From: Phaeobacter sp. CECT 5382
Lineage (GTDB): Bacteria; Pseudomonadota; Alphaproteobacteria; Rhodobacterales; Rhodobacteraceae
Assembly: GCF_001457775.1 (NCBI RefSeq)
Contig: NZ_CYSG01000001.1
Span: forward strand, 124,001-188,000
Direction: 5' to 3'
Length of the DNA: 64,000 bases
The position numbers were made by a program, and so were the translations under genes. Shown here in pieces: positions 35,524 through 44,455 of this stretch (position 1 is the first letter of the stretch; each line of letters starts with the position of its first letter). Under the pieces are notes generated by a model that made no database searches, was not told where the DNA came from, and saw only the letters and a program-made list of their open reading frames with translations.

Positions 35524-36843
35524 TCAGGCCCCGACCGTCGCCTCCAGTCTTGGATAGCGCAGCCCCAGCGTGACCGCGCGGGCAAGATTGAGCAGCATCA
35601 AAGCAGCCCAGAGACCATGGTTGCCCAGACTTGGCACCAGAACCAGCAGCGCCAGAACATACAGCGCAACCGACTGCAGCATCGCCACCCGCATATCCCG
35701 CGTCCAGGTGGCGCCTATGTAGATGCCATCGTACATATAGCTTGCTACGGATATCAGCGGCAGCAGCGCCGCCCAGCCCAGATAGCTGCGCCCCTCGGCG
35801 CGCACGTCGGGTGCTGTGGCCATCAAATCGATCAGAAACGGCCCACCCAGGGCAAAAACCGCCCCGAGCAAGATAGCCGCCGCGATCCCCCATTGCGCAG
35901 AGATCCAGGCGGCACGGCGCAGGTTCTGCCGCTGACCAGCGCCCAGAGCCGCCCCCACCAGCGCTTCGGCGGAAAAGGCAAAGCCATCCAGCGCAAAGGC
36001 GGTGATCTCGACAAATTGCAATAACACCTGATTGGCCGCCAGCGTCACATCGCCAAAGTCTGCACCGATAAACATAAAGGTGGTGAAGGATCCTGTCAGC
36101 AACACCGAGCGCACCATGATATCACCATTCACCGCCGCCATACGCCGGATCCGCTCGGGGTCAAACACCCGTGGCCAGTCGCGCCACTGATTGCCGGCAA
36201 AGGCCTCGCGACACAGCCAAAGCCCCAGCGCAAGGCCGGACCATTCGGCGATGAGGGTGGCCAGCGCCACGCCCTCAACGCCCCAGTCCAGCCCCAGTAC
36301 GAAACACAGATCCAACCCGATGTTGAGGCTGTTCATCCAGATTTGCAGCACAAAGACCGCACGGGTCTTTTCCACTGCAATCAGCCAGCCGGTCACCGCA
36401 TAAAGCGCAATCGTCGCAGGCGCCCCCCAGATTCGAATTTGCATGTAGTCGCGGGCCAAAGTCTCGACCTCGGCACTGGCAGGGGCGATCGCAAAAGCGC
36501 CCCAGAACAACCCGGACTGCAGCAGAATAAAACCCATGCCGGCCGCGGCAGCCAGCAACAGGCCGCGCATCAGCAAGGCGCCCGTTTCCGCCCAGTCTCC
36601 GGCACCACGCGCCTGCGCCACCAATCCGGTGGTGCCCATGCGCAAAAAACCAAAGATGAAATAGAGCGTCGCCAGGATCACCGCGCCGATGCCAACCGCC
36701 CCGATCGGAGCCGCCTGCCCCATCTGGCCGACTACACCGGTATCCACCGCACCCAGGATCGGCACGGTGGCATTGGACAGCACGATCGGCACAGCGATCT
36801 TGAGCACCCGTGCATGGGTGATCTCCGCCTGCATCTGGGCCAT
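35524..36843 (-). CDS. MATE family efflux transporter (DinF-like)
   Basis: 439 residues, twelve predicted membrane segments in two halves. N-terminal 'LKIAVPIVLSNATVPILGAVDTGVVGQMG' and 'FGFLRMGTTGLVAQARGAGD' are MATE/DinF signatures. Exports cationic drugs or metabolites by Na+ or H+ exchange; substrate unknown. ATG 36843 preferred (weak GAAGAG upstream); a GTG two codons earlier is also open. Ends 34 bases from the convergent second Rieske gene. Confidence 0.9.
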   Translation of the reverse strand: MAQMQAEITHARVLKIAVPIVLSNATVPILGAVDTGVVGQMGQAAPIGAVGIGAVILATLYFIFGFLRMGTTGLVAQARGAGDWAETGALLMRGLLLAAAAGMGFILLQSGLFWGAFAIAPASAEVETLARDYMQIRIWGAPATIALYAVTGWLIAVEKTRAVFVLQIWMNSLNIGLDLCFVLGLDWGVEGVALATLIAEWSGLALGLWLCREAFAGNQWRDWPRVFDPERIRRMAAVNGDIMVRSVLLTGSFTTFMFIGADFGDVTLAANQVLLQFVEITAFALDGFAFSAEALVGAALGAGQRQNLRRAAWISAQWGIAAAILLGAVFALGGPFLIDLMATAPDVRAEGRSYLGWAALLPLISVASYMYDGIYIGATWTRDMRVAMLQSVALYVLALLVLVPSLGNHGLWAALMLLNLARAVTLGLRYPRLEATVGA

Positions 36844-36941
36844 CTGCACTCTTCTTTCTGCTCTTTCTACGTGTTGGCAAGCTTTCGCCCAGCGGAATAT
36901 GAAACCGACAGGGCGAAAGCAGGCAGCCCCCTAAGAGGCCC

Positions 36942-37460
36942 CTACTTTTTTTCTACCTTGTCCTGCGGCATCACAAAATGGCCGGAGCCCTGGGCAAACA
37001 GTTTGTCCTTGTGATCCTGCCAGGCCTCGACGTGGACCGAGGCATAGCGGCGCCCGGCGCGACTGATGGTGGCACGGGCATAGGCGTCGCGCGGCAGGCC
37101 CGAGCGCAGGTAATCCACGGTGAAATCAATGGTCTTGGGCTGGCGCGGCAGATTGCCTTTGGCCATTTCATCGGGGTCCAGCGCGCCGCTTTCGATGCGC
37201 TCCCAAAGATGTGACCAGTTCAGCGTTACCATGGCGGTGATCTCAAGGAACGCCGCCGTCACCCCGCCGTGAATGGCGGGCAGAAACGGATTGCCAATGT
37301 GTTTGTCATTGAAGTTCAGCTGCGCGGTCAACTCATCTCCACGCCGGTCAAAACTGACATCGAGAAACCGGATGTAGGGCACGGATTCGAGCAGCGCATT
37401 CAGTGCTGCGTCGCGGCGCTGCTTGACCACTTGAATAGGTTCAGGACGGGGACGGCTCAA
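36942..37460 (-). CDS. PaaI-type hotdog thioesterase (1)
   Basis: 172 residues. Hotdog-fold elements: 'NFNDKHIGNPFLPAIHGGVTAAFLEITAM' with the conserved IHGG turn, and 'TIDFTVDYLRSGLPRDAYARATISRAGRRYASVHVEAWQD'. Predicted acyl-CoA thioesterase, releasing CoA from medium or aromatic acyl thioesters. Its ATG overlaps the stop of thioesterase 2 by four bases; the two differ in length and may form a heteromer or act on different chain lengths. Located just ahead of the MerR-controlled beta-oxidation genes. Confidence 0.86.
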   Translation of the reverse strand: MSRPRPEPIQVVKQRRDAALNALLESVPYIRFLDVSFDRRGDELTAQLNFNDKHIGNPFLPAIHGGVTAAFLEITAMVTLNWSHLWERIESGALDPDEMAKGNLPRQPKTIDFTVDYLRSGLPRDAYARATISRAGRRYASVHVEAWQDHKDKLFAQGSGHFVMPQDKVEKK

Positions 37461-37879
37461 AATCCTTGCTCCACGGTAAAGGCGCCGGCTGCAGTGGCGA
37501 CGGGGCGGTCGGTATCGTCATCCATCGCAACCGCGCGCACAAAGGCGACGCTGCGGGTAATGTGATGACAGGTGGCTTTGGTAGTGATGGTCTGGCCGGG
37601 AGTGGACGCGCGCATGTAGTCGATGCGCAGATCGATGGTTGCGGTGCCGCCGGGGGCCGATGGGTGACTCATCACCGCAGCCCCGCAACAGGTATCCATC
37701 AAGGCAGAAACCGCCCCGCCATGGATCACGCCCGTCTTGGGATCGCCGATCAACTTTTCATCATAAGGCATTGAAATACGGGCCATTCCATCGCCGATAT
37801 CCTGCAACACCAGGCCAAGTTCCTTGGCGTGGGGGATGGCTTCGATGAATTGCCGTGCGAGCTTGGTTTTATCTGCCAT
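37457..37879 (-). CDS. PaaI-type hotdog thioesterase (2)
   Basis: 140 residues, the standard single hotdog length: 'IGDPKTGVIHGGAVSALMDTCCGAAVMS' contains the catalytic-turn HGG and helix, followed by 'ATIDLRIDYMRASTPGQTITTKATCHHITRSVAFVRAVAMDD'. Predicted acyl-CoA thioesterase. First gene of the two-gene unit; divergent from MerR gene 1, sharing a 128-base promoter region that includes a TGCAT...ATGCA inverted repeat at 37968-37981. Confidence 0.88.
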   Translation of the reverse strand: MADKTKLARQFIEAIPHAKELGLVLQDIGDGMARISMPYDEKLIGDPKTGVIHGGAVSALMDTCCGAAVMSHPSAPGGTATIDLRIDYMRASTPGQTITTKATCHHITRSVAFVRAVAMDDDTDRPVATAAGAFTVEQGF

Positions 37880-38007
37880 ATAGCTGTTTCCTGTCTTGGC
37901 TTGCGCTCATTAGTGGCCCCCCCTGAAACAAAGAGCAAGCCTGCAGCACCGAGGGTGGTTGCACAGCTGCATGCGAATGCATAGGTTGCGCGCGAGGGAG
38001 ATGATGG

Positions 38008-38376
38008 ATGACCGAAGCAAGATTGTCATTCAAGGAAATGTGCGCGGCGTTTGACGTTACGCCGCGAACCTTGCGTTATTATGAGTATATCGAATTGCTG
38101 CAGCCAGACCGCGAAGGGCGGTCTCGGTTTTACGGTGCGCGCGAGCGGGCACGGATGAAACTGATTCTGCGCGGGCGCAGGTTCGGCTTTCAGCTGGAAG
38201 AAATCCGGCAGTGGCTTTTGATCTACGAAAATGAGGGCAACCAGGCCCAGATGCAGGCCTTTATCGAAATGGCCGACCGTCAGATGGGAGAGCTGCACAA
38301 GCAGCGCGAACAGCTGGACGAAGCACTGGACGAGCTGAGCAGCCTGCGCGCAACGACACATAGCCTTTTGAAATAG
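38008..38376 (+). CDS. MerR family regulator (1)
   Basis: 122 residues. N-terminal DNA-binding part 'FKEMCAAFDVTPRTLRYYEYIELLQPDREGRSRFYGARERARMKLILRGRRFGFQLEEIRQWLLIYE', then a coiled-coil 'MGELHKQREQLDEALDELSSLRATTHSLL'. No Cys-rich metal site, so an acyl-CoA or similar effector is plausible, as in LiuR-type regulators of branched-chain and fatty acid breakdown. ATG 38008 with GGGAG at 37996-38000. It is close in sequence to MerR 2 downstream (shared KLILRG.RFGF.LEEIRQ). Confidence 0.9.
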   Translation: MTEARLSFKEMCAAFDVTPRTLRYYEYIELLQPDREGRSRFYGARERARMKLILRGRRFGFQLEEIRQWLLIYENEGNQAQMQAFIEMADRQMGELHKQREQLDEALDELSSLRATTHSLLK

Positions 38377-38426
38377 ACAGCTTGGTCCTGACCTGAATTG
38401 GCGGACCAGGAACACGCACCAAGATA

Positions 38427-38458
38427 CTGGCCCAGTCTGATGTCTCAGGCTGGGCCAG
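38427..38458 (+). terminator. Long hairpin downstream of MerR gene 1
   Basis: Fourteen-bp stem in RNA: nine pairs (CTGGCCCAG/CTGGGCCAG), one G-U wobble, four pairs (CTGA/TCAG) and a TGTC loop. Only a weak T stretch (ATCAATTT) follows. A second, weaker stem lies just before it at 38381-38410. Likely ends MerR 1 transcription. Confidence 0.65.
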
Positions 38459-38703
38459 ATCAATTTCGACATGTCATTCCTCCAGACTATTTACCGTCCC
38501 AGTTTCCAGTCCTAGAGCCCCCGCGCTTGCGAATTCTTGCCTTCGGATTCTCGCCGAATTCCCTTCCGGATTGCTGCCCATACGACCGGCTGGCGACTGG
38601 TTGGCGACTGGCTGGCAGGCAAAAACGTTGCGCCACACTCAACCGACGCCGCGTCAAAATTGCTGGCAGCTACGTCAAGCTCGCAAGTGACGCAGCGTAC
38701 AGC

Positions 38704-38719
38704 TTACGTCAACGTCAAG
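38704..38719. promoter_or_regulatory. Candidate MerR/LiuR-type operator
   Basis: TTACGTCAACGTCAAG, containing two ACGT cores two bases apart, 81 bases upstream of MerR gene 2. A further ACGTCAAG lies at 38670-38677. ACGT-nn-ACGT is, from memory, the shape of sites bound by LiuR-like MerR regulators; not tested here. Confidence 0.4.
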
Positions 38720-38799
38720 ATACTGTTGTAAATCCGAACAGACCGGCTCAGCTTGTAAAGGCGACCTGCCACAGACTGAGGCCGAAAAGAGTGACGACG

Positions 38800-39210
38800 A
38801 TGACTGACAAGACCGAAGACACCAAATCGATCCGCGAAATGTGTGACTCCTATGGGGTAACACCCCGCACCCTGCGGTTTTACGAAGCCAAGGAACTGCT
38901 GTTTCCCATTCGGGACGGCCAAAAGCGCCTGTTCACCAAACGTGACGGCGCCCGGCTAAAGCTGATCCTGCGCGGCAAACGCTTTGGCTTCAGCCTCGAA
39001 GAGATCCGCCAATTGCTGGATCTTTACCATATTGGCGACCAGCAGATCACCCAGCTGTCGCGCACCTATGAGATTGCCTGTGACCGCCTGGCGGACATGG
39101 TGCGCCAGCGTGATGAGCTGAACGAGGCCATCGACGAGCTGAAAGAACAATTGAAATGGGGCGAAAAAGTCATCGCCTCGATGAAATCCGATCAGGAGGC
39201 CGCCGAATAA
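38800..39210 (+). CDS. MerR family regulator (2)
   Basis: 136 residues from ATG 38800. DNA-binding region 'IREMCDSYGVTPRTLRFYEAKELLFPIRDGQKRLFTKRDGARLKLILRGKRFGFSLEEIRQLLDLYHIGDQQITQ', then a coiled coil ending in an acidic tail. No metal-binding cysteines in the effector end. It sits 77 bases before the first acyl-CoA dehydrogenase and is the best candidate for local control of the beta-oxidation genes. An upstream open extension of 134 codons is Cys/Pro/Arg-rich and rejected. Confidence 0.9.
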   Translation: MTDKTEDTKSIREMCDSYGVTPRTLRFYEAKELLFPIRDGQKRLFTKRDGARLKLILRGKRFGFSLEEIRQLLDLYHIGDQQITQLSRTYEIACDRLADMVRQRDELNEAIDELKEQLKWGEKVIASMKSDQEAAE

Positions 39211-39287
39211 CGGCCCCTACCGACCCATGCCGCTGCCCGAATGGGCAGCCCCAAGTTTATAACAGTTAGCCACCAACGAGGACCGCG

Positions 39288-41069
39288 ATGCCCGTCTATA
39301 CAGCTCCCACCAAAGACACCCAGTTCATCCTGCATGACGTTCTGAAAGTCTCCGAGGCCAGCACCCCCGGCTATGATGAGCTGGAGCGCGACTTTACTGG
39401 CGCCATCCTGGAAGAAGCCGGCAAGATCAGCGCCGAAGTCCTGCATCCGCTGAATGTCGTCGGCGATCAGGAGGGCTGCCGCCTGGAAAACGGCGTGGTC
39501 TACACCCCCACCGGTTTTAAGGCCGCGTTTGAGCAGGTCAAGGACGGCGGCTGGACCGGGCTGGATATGCCGGAACAATATGGCGGCCAGAACATGCCCT
39601 ATGTGCTTGGCACCGCCGTGGGCGAGATGTTCTCTTCGGCGAACCAGGCTTTTGTGATGTATCAGGGCCTGACCCATGGGGCGGCCTCAGCCATTCTGGC
39701 GCATGGTACTGACGCGCAAAAAGACACCTATCTGCCCAAGATGGTATCTTGCGAATGGACCGGTACCATGAACCTGACCGAGCCGCATTGCGGCACCGAT
39801 CTGGGCCTGATGCGCACCAAGGCAGAACCGCAGGACGACGGCAGCTACAAGGTTTCCGGCCAGAAGATCTTTATCTCGGCGGGTGATCACGACATGTCCG
39901 ACAATGTGATCCATCTGGTGCTGGCCAAAATCCCCGGCGGCCCTGATGGCATCAAAGGTGTCAGCCTGTTCATCGTGCCGAAGTTCATCGTCAACGACGA
40001 TGGTTCAGTCGGAGAGCGCAACGGTGTCACCGTTGGCAATATCGAAAAGAAAATGGGCATCCACGGCAATTCGACCTGCGTGATGAACTACGACGAGGCA
40101 ACTGGCTATCTGCTGGGCACCGAACACAAAGGCATGCGCGCCATGTTCACCATGATGAACGAGGCCCGTCTGGGTGTCGGCATGCAGGGTGTGTCCCAGG
40201 CCGAAGCCGCCTATCAGAACGCCGTTGAATACGCCAAGGACCGTCTGCAGGGTCGTGATGTCACCGGCGTCAAGAACCCCGATGGCCCGGCTGATCCGCT
40301 GATCGTGCACCCCGACATCCGCCGCTCGCTGATGGACCAGAAAAGCTTTGTCGAAGGCGGTCGTGCCTTCTTGCTCTGGGGCGCGCAGATGATTGACCAA
40401 GCGCACCGTGACGGCAACAAGGACGCCGACGGCTTGGTGTCGCTGCTAACGCCCGTGATCAAGGGCTTTTTGACCGACGAAGGCTACGACATGACTGTGA
40501 AGGCACAGCAAGTCTTTGGTGGCCACGGCTATATCGAAGAACATGGCATGAGCCAGTACACTCGCGACGCCCGTATCGCGCAGATCTATGAAGGCGCCAA
40601 TGGCGTGCAGGCGCTGGATCTGGTTGGCCGCAAGCTGGCCGTGGATGGCGGCAAGCACCTGATGGCCTTCTTTGAACTGGTCAAAAACTTTTGCAAGGAC
40701 AACGCCGAGCTGAACGAAGGCTTTGCCAAGGACTTCATCGCGCCGCTGAAAGCCGCATCGAAGGATCTGCAGGCTGCATCGATGTATTTCATGCAAAACG
40801 GCATGAAGAATCCCAACAATGCCCTGTCCGGCTCCAACGACTTCATGCATTTGTTTGGCCACGTCTGCCTTGGCCTGGTCTGGGCGCAGATGGCAAAAGC
40901 CGCTACGGAATCGCTTGACGCGGGCACCTCTGACGCGGCGTTCTATGAGACAAAAATCGCCACCGGCCGGTACTATATGGCACGCAGGCTGCCCGCCACC
41001 AAACTGCACCTGGCCCGGATCGAAACCGGTGCTGATACGGTGATGGCTTTGGACGCGGCAAGCTTCTGA
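39288..41069 (+). CDS. Acyl-CoA dehydrogenase, long DmdC-like type
   Basis: 593 residues, the long form with an extra C-terminal helical domain as in DmdC. Landmarks: '[23 protein letters not shown]', FAD/substrate segment '[21 protein letters not shown]', '[12 protein letters not shown]', and catalytic '[18 protein letters not shown]' with Glu at the MCAD-type position. Oxidises acyl-CoA to enoyl-CoA and feeds electron-transfer flavoprotein. DmdC itself handles methylmercaptopropionyl-CoA, but several paralogues occur in roseobacters and the context (FadA, FadJ) points to general fatty acyl-CoA. First enzyme gene of the operon, leader purine-rich (ACGAGGA). Confidence 0.93.
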   Translation: MPVYTAPTKDTQFILHDVLKVSEASTPGYDELERDFTGAILEEAGKISAEVLHPLNVVGDQEGCRLENGVVYTPTGFKAAFEQVKDGGWTGLDMPEQYGGQNMPYVLGTAVGEMFSSANQAFVMYQGLTHGAASAILAHGTDAQKDTYLPKMVSCEWTGTMNLTEPHCGTDLGLMRTKAEPQDDGSYKVSGQKIFISAGDHDMSDNVIHLVLAKIPGGPDGIKGVSLFIVPKFIVNDDGSVGERNGVTVGNIEKKMGIHGNSTCVMNYDEATGYLLGTEHKGMRAMFTMMNEARLGVGMQGVSQAEAAYQNAVEYAKDRLQGRDVTGVKNPDGPADPLIVHPDIRRSLMDQKSFVEGGRAFLLWGAQMIDQAHRDGNKDADGLVSLLTPVIKGFLTDEGYDMTVKAQQVFGGHGYIEEHGMSQYTRDARIAQIYEGANGVQALDLVGRKLAVDGGKHLMAFFELVKNFCKDNAELNEGFAKDFIAPLKAASKDLQAASMYFMQNGMKNPNNALSGSNDFMHLFGHVCLGLVWAQMAKAATESLDAGTSDAAFYETKIATGRYYMARRLPATKLHLARIETGADTVMALDAASF

Positions 41070-41162
41070 TCCATATGGAAAACCTCGGGGCCTCCCCTGC
41101 CTAAACCAGGGGGAGCCTCAACCGGTCCGGGGGCTGTGACACAAGACCAAAAGGAGCCCCCA

Positions 41163-41375
41163 ATGCCAAAACGTTTCCGCCTTACCCGCCGCTTTCCCGT
41201 CGCCATGACGGAAGACGGCTATCGTAGGCTCAAACGCTTTGCATCCGAGGCCGGACTGGATGAAGGCGAAGCGCTGTCATTCCTGTTCGAACATTTCGAC
41301 AGCGTGACGGACAAGGAAAACCTGGGCCACCGGCTGCGACTGTTCAACAGCGCGCTGGAGAGCCGCAAAAAATAA
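41163..41375 (+). CDS. Small basic protein of unknown function in the beta-oxidation operon
   Basis: 70 residues: a basic N-terminus (MPKRFRLTRRFPVAMTEDGYRRLKRFA) followed by a short acidic helix (EAGLDEGEALSFLFEHFD) and a basic end. The pattern of a beta strand then two helices could be a ribbon-helix-helix-like DNA-binding fold, but this is only an impression; I do not recognise the family. AAGGAG at 41151-41156 is ideally spaced, and it lies between two acyl-CoA dehydrogenase genes with 93 and 45 base gaps, so it is very likely translated. A GC-rich imperfect hairpin (about 41088-41118) lies just upstream. Confidence 0.7.
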   Translation: MPKRFRLTRRFPVAMTEDGYRRLKRFASEAGLDEGEALSFLFEHFDSVTDKENLGHRLRLFNSALESRKK

Positions 41376-41420
41376 GGGCCCGGCGCGACATCGCGCATAG
41401 GACGGGCCAAAGGGAGAAAA

Positions 41421-42572
41421 ATGACGAGCGAAACCCGTTCCGCCTGGATGACCGACGAACACCAGATGTTGGCCGACATGACCGCCCAGTTCATCACCAA
41501 TGAATGGATGCCGAAATACGAAAGCTGGCGCAAGCAGGGCATGATGGATCGCGAGACCTGGAACCAGGCTGGCGAGCTTGGCCTGCTGTGCCCCTCGATC
41601 CCCGAAGAATACGGCGGCGTTGGTGGCGATTTCGGCCACGAGGCCGCCATCCTGATCGAAGGCAGCCGCGCTAACCTGGCCAGCTGGGGCCATGGGATTC
41701 ATTCCGGAATTGTTGCCCATTACATCCTGCAATATGGCACCGAAGAGCAGAAAAAACGCTGGCTGCCCAAGATGATCAGCGGTGAGCTCGTGGGGGCTTT
41801 GGCGATGACCGAGCCCTCGACAGGATCAGACGTGCAACGGATCAAGACCAAGGCACTGCGCGACGGCAATGCCTACCGTTTGTCTGGGCAAAAAACCTTT
41901 ATTACCAATGGTCAGCACGCCAACCTCATTCTGGTGGCGGCCAAAACCGACCCCAGCCTCGGCTCCAAGGGTGTGTCACTGGTGGCCGTGGAAACCGACG
42001 GTGCCGAAGGATTTTCGCGCGGCCGCAACCTCGACAAAATCGGTCTGCACGCGGCGGACACATCAGAGCTGTTCTTCGACAATGTCGAAGTGCCGCCAGA
42101 AAACATTCTTGGTCAGGAAGAGGGCAAGGGCTTTTATCAGATGATGCAGCAGCTGCCGCAGGAACGTCTGATCATCGCCTGTGGTGCCGTTGGCGCCATG
42201 GAAGGCGCAGTCGCCCGGACCATTGAATACTGCAAAGAGCGCGAAGCCTTTGGCGGGCCACTCACCCAGTTCCAGAACACCCGGTTCAAACTGGTGGAAT
42301 GCCTGACCAAAACCAAAGTGGCTCGCGCCTTTCTGGACGAATGCATGGTCGAGCACCTGCAAGGCAAGCTGACCGTGGAAAAAGCGGCCATGGCCAAATA
42401 TTGGACCACGGATGCCCAAGGTGAAGTGCTGGACGAATGTCTGCAAATGCACGGCGGCTATGGCTTCATGCAGGAATATGCGGTCGCGGAAATGTGGACT
42501 GACGCGCGGGTTCAGCGCATCTACGGTGGCACCAATGAGATCATGAAAGAGTTGATCTCACGCTCACTGTAA
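41421..42572 (+). CDS. Acyl-CoA dehydrogenase, standard length (LCAD/IVD-type base)
   Basis: 383 residues. '[20 protein letters not shown]' is the flavin/substrate signature and '[15 protein letters not shown]' and '[24 protein letters not shown]' follow. At the MCAD catalytic position there is Gly (RIYGGTNEI), and a Glu appears instead in [12 protein letters not shown], the position used by long-chain and isovaleryl-CoA dehydrogenases. It therefore probably prefers long or branched acyl chains, complementing the first dehydrogenase. ATG 41421 with AGGGAG at about 41411. Confidence 0.94.
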   Translation: MTSETRSAWMTDEHQMLADMTAQFITNEWMPKYESWRKQGMMDRETWNQAGELGLLCPSIPEEYGGVGGDFGHEAAILIEGSRANLASWGHGIHSGIVAHYILQYGTEEQKKRWLPKMISGELVGALAMTEPSTGSDVQRIKTKALRDGNAYRLSGQKTFITNGQHANLILVAAKTDPSLGSKGVSLVAVETDGAEGFSRGRNLDKIGLHAADTSELFFDNVEVPPENILGQEEGKGFYQMMQQLPQERLIIACGAVGAMEGAVARTIEYCKEREAFGGPLTQFQNTRFKLVECLTKTKVARAFLDECMVEHLQGKLTVEKAAMAKYWTTDAQGEVLDECLQMHGGYGFMQEYAVAEMWTDARVQRIYGGTNEIMKELISRSL

Positions 42573-42600
42573 ACGCCTATCCGGCGAGGGAGAGAAGAAG

Positions 42601-43233
42601 ATGACCATCAAACTGCATTGCTTTGGCGAAAGCGGCAACGCCTACAAGGCGGCCTTGGCGCTGGAGCTTTCCGGCCTGGATTGGGAGCCGGTCTTTGTCG
42701 ATTTCTTTGCCGGAGCGGGCCGCGCGCCGGAGTTTCGCGAGATGAACGTCATGGGCGAAGCCCCAGTGCTCGAAGACGGCGACATCCGGCTGTCGCAATC
42801 CGGCGTTATCCAGCAGTATATCACCGACAAATCGGGCAAATTCGGTGGCGCGCCTGAGGACAAATACGAGGTGCTACGCTGGGTACTGTGGGACAACCAC
42901 AAACTCTCCAGCCAGGCCGGCATGACTCGGTTCCTGATGAATTTCCTGCCCGAGGACAAGCGCCCCGAACAGGTTATCGGCTTTATGCAGGGGCGGCTCA
43001 AGGCGGCCTATGCCACGCTGAACGCCCATCTTGAGGGTCGCGACTGGATTGTCGGCACCGGGATCACCAATGCCGATCTCTCTTGCTGCGGCTATCTCTA
43101 TTACCCCGAACCTTTTGGCTTTGACCGCAAGGACTACCCAAATATCGACGCCTGGCTGACGCGCATCAGCGAAACACCCGGCTGGAAACACCCCTATGAT
43201 CTTATGCCCGGCAATCCGTCGGACCGCGCTTGA
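42601..43233 (+). CDS. Glutathione S-transferase family protein
   Basis: 210 residues. N-terminal thioredoxin-like domain with 'LHCFGESGNAYKAALALELSGLDWEPVFVDF', the cis-Pro segment GEAPVLEDGDIRLSQSGVIQQYI and C-terminal helical domain 'YATLNAHLEGRDWIVGTGITNADLSCCGYLYYP'. Ser near the N-terminus could activate glutathione. Lies between acyl-CoA dehydrogenase and thiolase genes with gaps of 28 and 10 bases; a role in removing reactive enoyl or oxidised products is inferred from place only. Confidence 0.9.
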   Translation: MTIKLHCFGESGNAYKAALALELSGLDWEPVFVDFFAGAGRAPEFREMNVMGEAPVLEDGDIRLSQSGVIQQYITDKSGKFGGAPEDKYEVLRWVLWDNHKLSSQAGMTRFLMNFLPEDKRPEQVIGFMQGRLKAAYATLNAHLEGRDWIVGTGITNADLSCCGYLYYPEPFGFDRKDYPNIDAWLTRISETPGWKHPYDLMPGNPSDRA

Positions 43234-43243
43234 GGAGACACTC

Positions 43244-44455
43244 ATGACCGAAGCTTATATCTACGACGCCATTCGCACCCCGCGTGGCAAAGGCCGCAAG
43301 GATGGCGCGCTGCACGAGGTGACCTCTGTGCGGCTCTCCGCCCTGACACTGAACGCGCTGAAAGAGCGCAACAACCTCGAAGGTCACGCCGTTGAGGATG
43401 TGATCTGGGGCAACGTGACCCAGGTCATGGAACAGGGTGGCTGTCTGGCGCGCTCTGCTGTGCTGGCCTCGGATCTGGACGAAACCATTCCCGGCCTTGC
43501 GATCAACCGGTTCTGCGCTTCCGGCATGGAAGCTGTGAACCTTGCGGCCAACCAGGTAAAGGGTGGCGCAGGCCAAGCCTATATCGCTGGCGGTGTTGAG
43601 ATGATGGGCCGCGTTGCTATGGGCTCTGATGGGGCGGCTATCGCAGTAGATCCTTCGCTGGCGATGGACACCTATTTTGTGCCACAGGGCATCTCGGCCG
43701 ATATCATTGCCACCGAATACGGTTTCACCCGCGAGCAGGCAGATGCCCTGGCGGTTGAAAGCCAGCGTCGCGCCAAGGCCGCCTGGGACGACAATCGGTT
43801 TGCCAAATCGGTGATCACCGTACGCGACCAGAACGGCATCGCCATTCTGGATCGCGATGAATACATGCGCCCCGGCACAGACATGCAGTCGCTTGGTGGC
43901 CTGAATGCCTCGTTCCAGATGATGGGCGAGCAGATGCCTGGTTTCGACAAGGTCGCAATGCTGAAGTACCCGCATCTGGAGCGGATCAACCACATCCACC
44001 ACGCCGGCAACTCTTCGGGTATCGTGGATGGTGCGGCTGCCGTGCTGATTGGCAACAAGGAATTTGGTGAGCAATATGGCCTGAAGCCCCGCGCGCGCAT
44101 CAAGGCCACCGCCAAGATCGGCACCGATCCCACCATCATGCTGACCGGCCCGGTGCCTGTGACCCAGAAGATCCTCGCCGACAATGGTATGGTGATTTCC
44201 GATCTGGATCTCTTTGAGGTTAACGAGGCTTTTGCAAGCGTTGTCATGCGCTTCCAGCAGGCCTTTGATGTGGACCCAGCAGTGATCAACCCCAATGGCG
44301 GCTCTATCGCCATGGGCCACCCGCTGGGCGCCACAGGGGCCATGATCATCGGCACCCTGCTGGATGAGCTGGAGCGTCAGGACAAAGAGATGGGTCTGGC
44401 CACGCTCTGCATCGCCTCCGGCATGGGTGCCGCGACAATCATCGAGCGGGTCTGA
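43244..44455 (+). CDS. fadA: Acetyl-CoA acyltransferase (3-ketoacyl-CoA thiolase, FadA)
   Basis: 403 residues. Active-site Cys in NRFCASGMEAVNLA, His in NPNGGSIAMGHPLGATGA, and second Cys in TLCIASGMGA (a variant of the usual CxGGG). Cleaves 3-ketoacyl-CoA with CoA to acetyl-CoA and a shortened acyl-CoA, partner of the FadJ-type protein encoded two genes on. ATG 43244 with GAGGAG at 43232-43237; the frame open to 43196 lies inside the GST gene. Stop overlaps the cupin gene by one base. Confidence 0.95.
   Translation: MTEAYIYDAIRTPRGKGRKDGALHEVTSVRLSALTLNALKERNNLEGHAVEDVIWGNVTQVMEQGGCLARSAVLASDLDETIPGLAINRFCASGMEAVNLAANQVKGGAGQAYIAGGVEMMGRVAMGSDGAAIAVDPSLAMDTYFVPQGISADIIATEYGFTREQADALAVESQRRAKAAWDDNRFAKSVITVRDQNGIAILDRDEYMRPGTDMQSLGGLNASFQMMGEQMPGFDKVAMLKYPHLERINHIHHAGNSSGIVDGAAAVLIGNKEFGEQYGLKPRARIKATAKIGTDPTIMLTGPVPVTQKILADNGMVISDLDLFEVNEAFASVVMRFQQAFDVDPAVINPNGGSIAMGHPLGATGAMIIGTLLDELERQDKEMGLATLCIASGMGAATIIERV

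Larger units (their letters stand above)
38377..38799. other. 423-base region between the two MerR genes
   Basis: No credible gene: open frames here have no family resemblance. It holds the 38427-38458 hairpin, a small internal duplication of GGCGACTGG around 38588-38612, and an ACGT-rich segment at 38704-38719 that looks like a MerR-type operator. It probably carries the promoter of MerR 2 and the beta-oxidation operon. Confidence 0.5.

Noticed and set aside
38588-38612. Duplicated GGCGACTGG as a regulatory repeat
   Set aside because: Only two short imperfect copies, no dyad symmetry, likely chance or small slippage.
38398-38799. N-terminal extension of MerR gene 2
   Set aside because: The 134 extra codons are Cys/Pro/Arg-rich, cover the MerR 1 terminator and the candidate operator, and MerR proteins start right at the helix-turn-helix.
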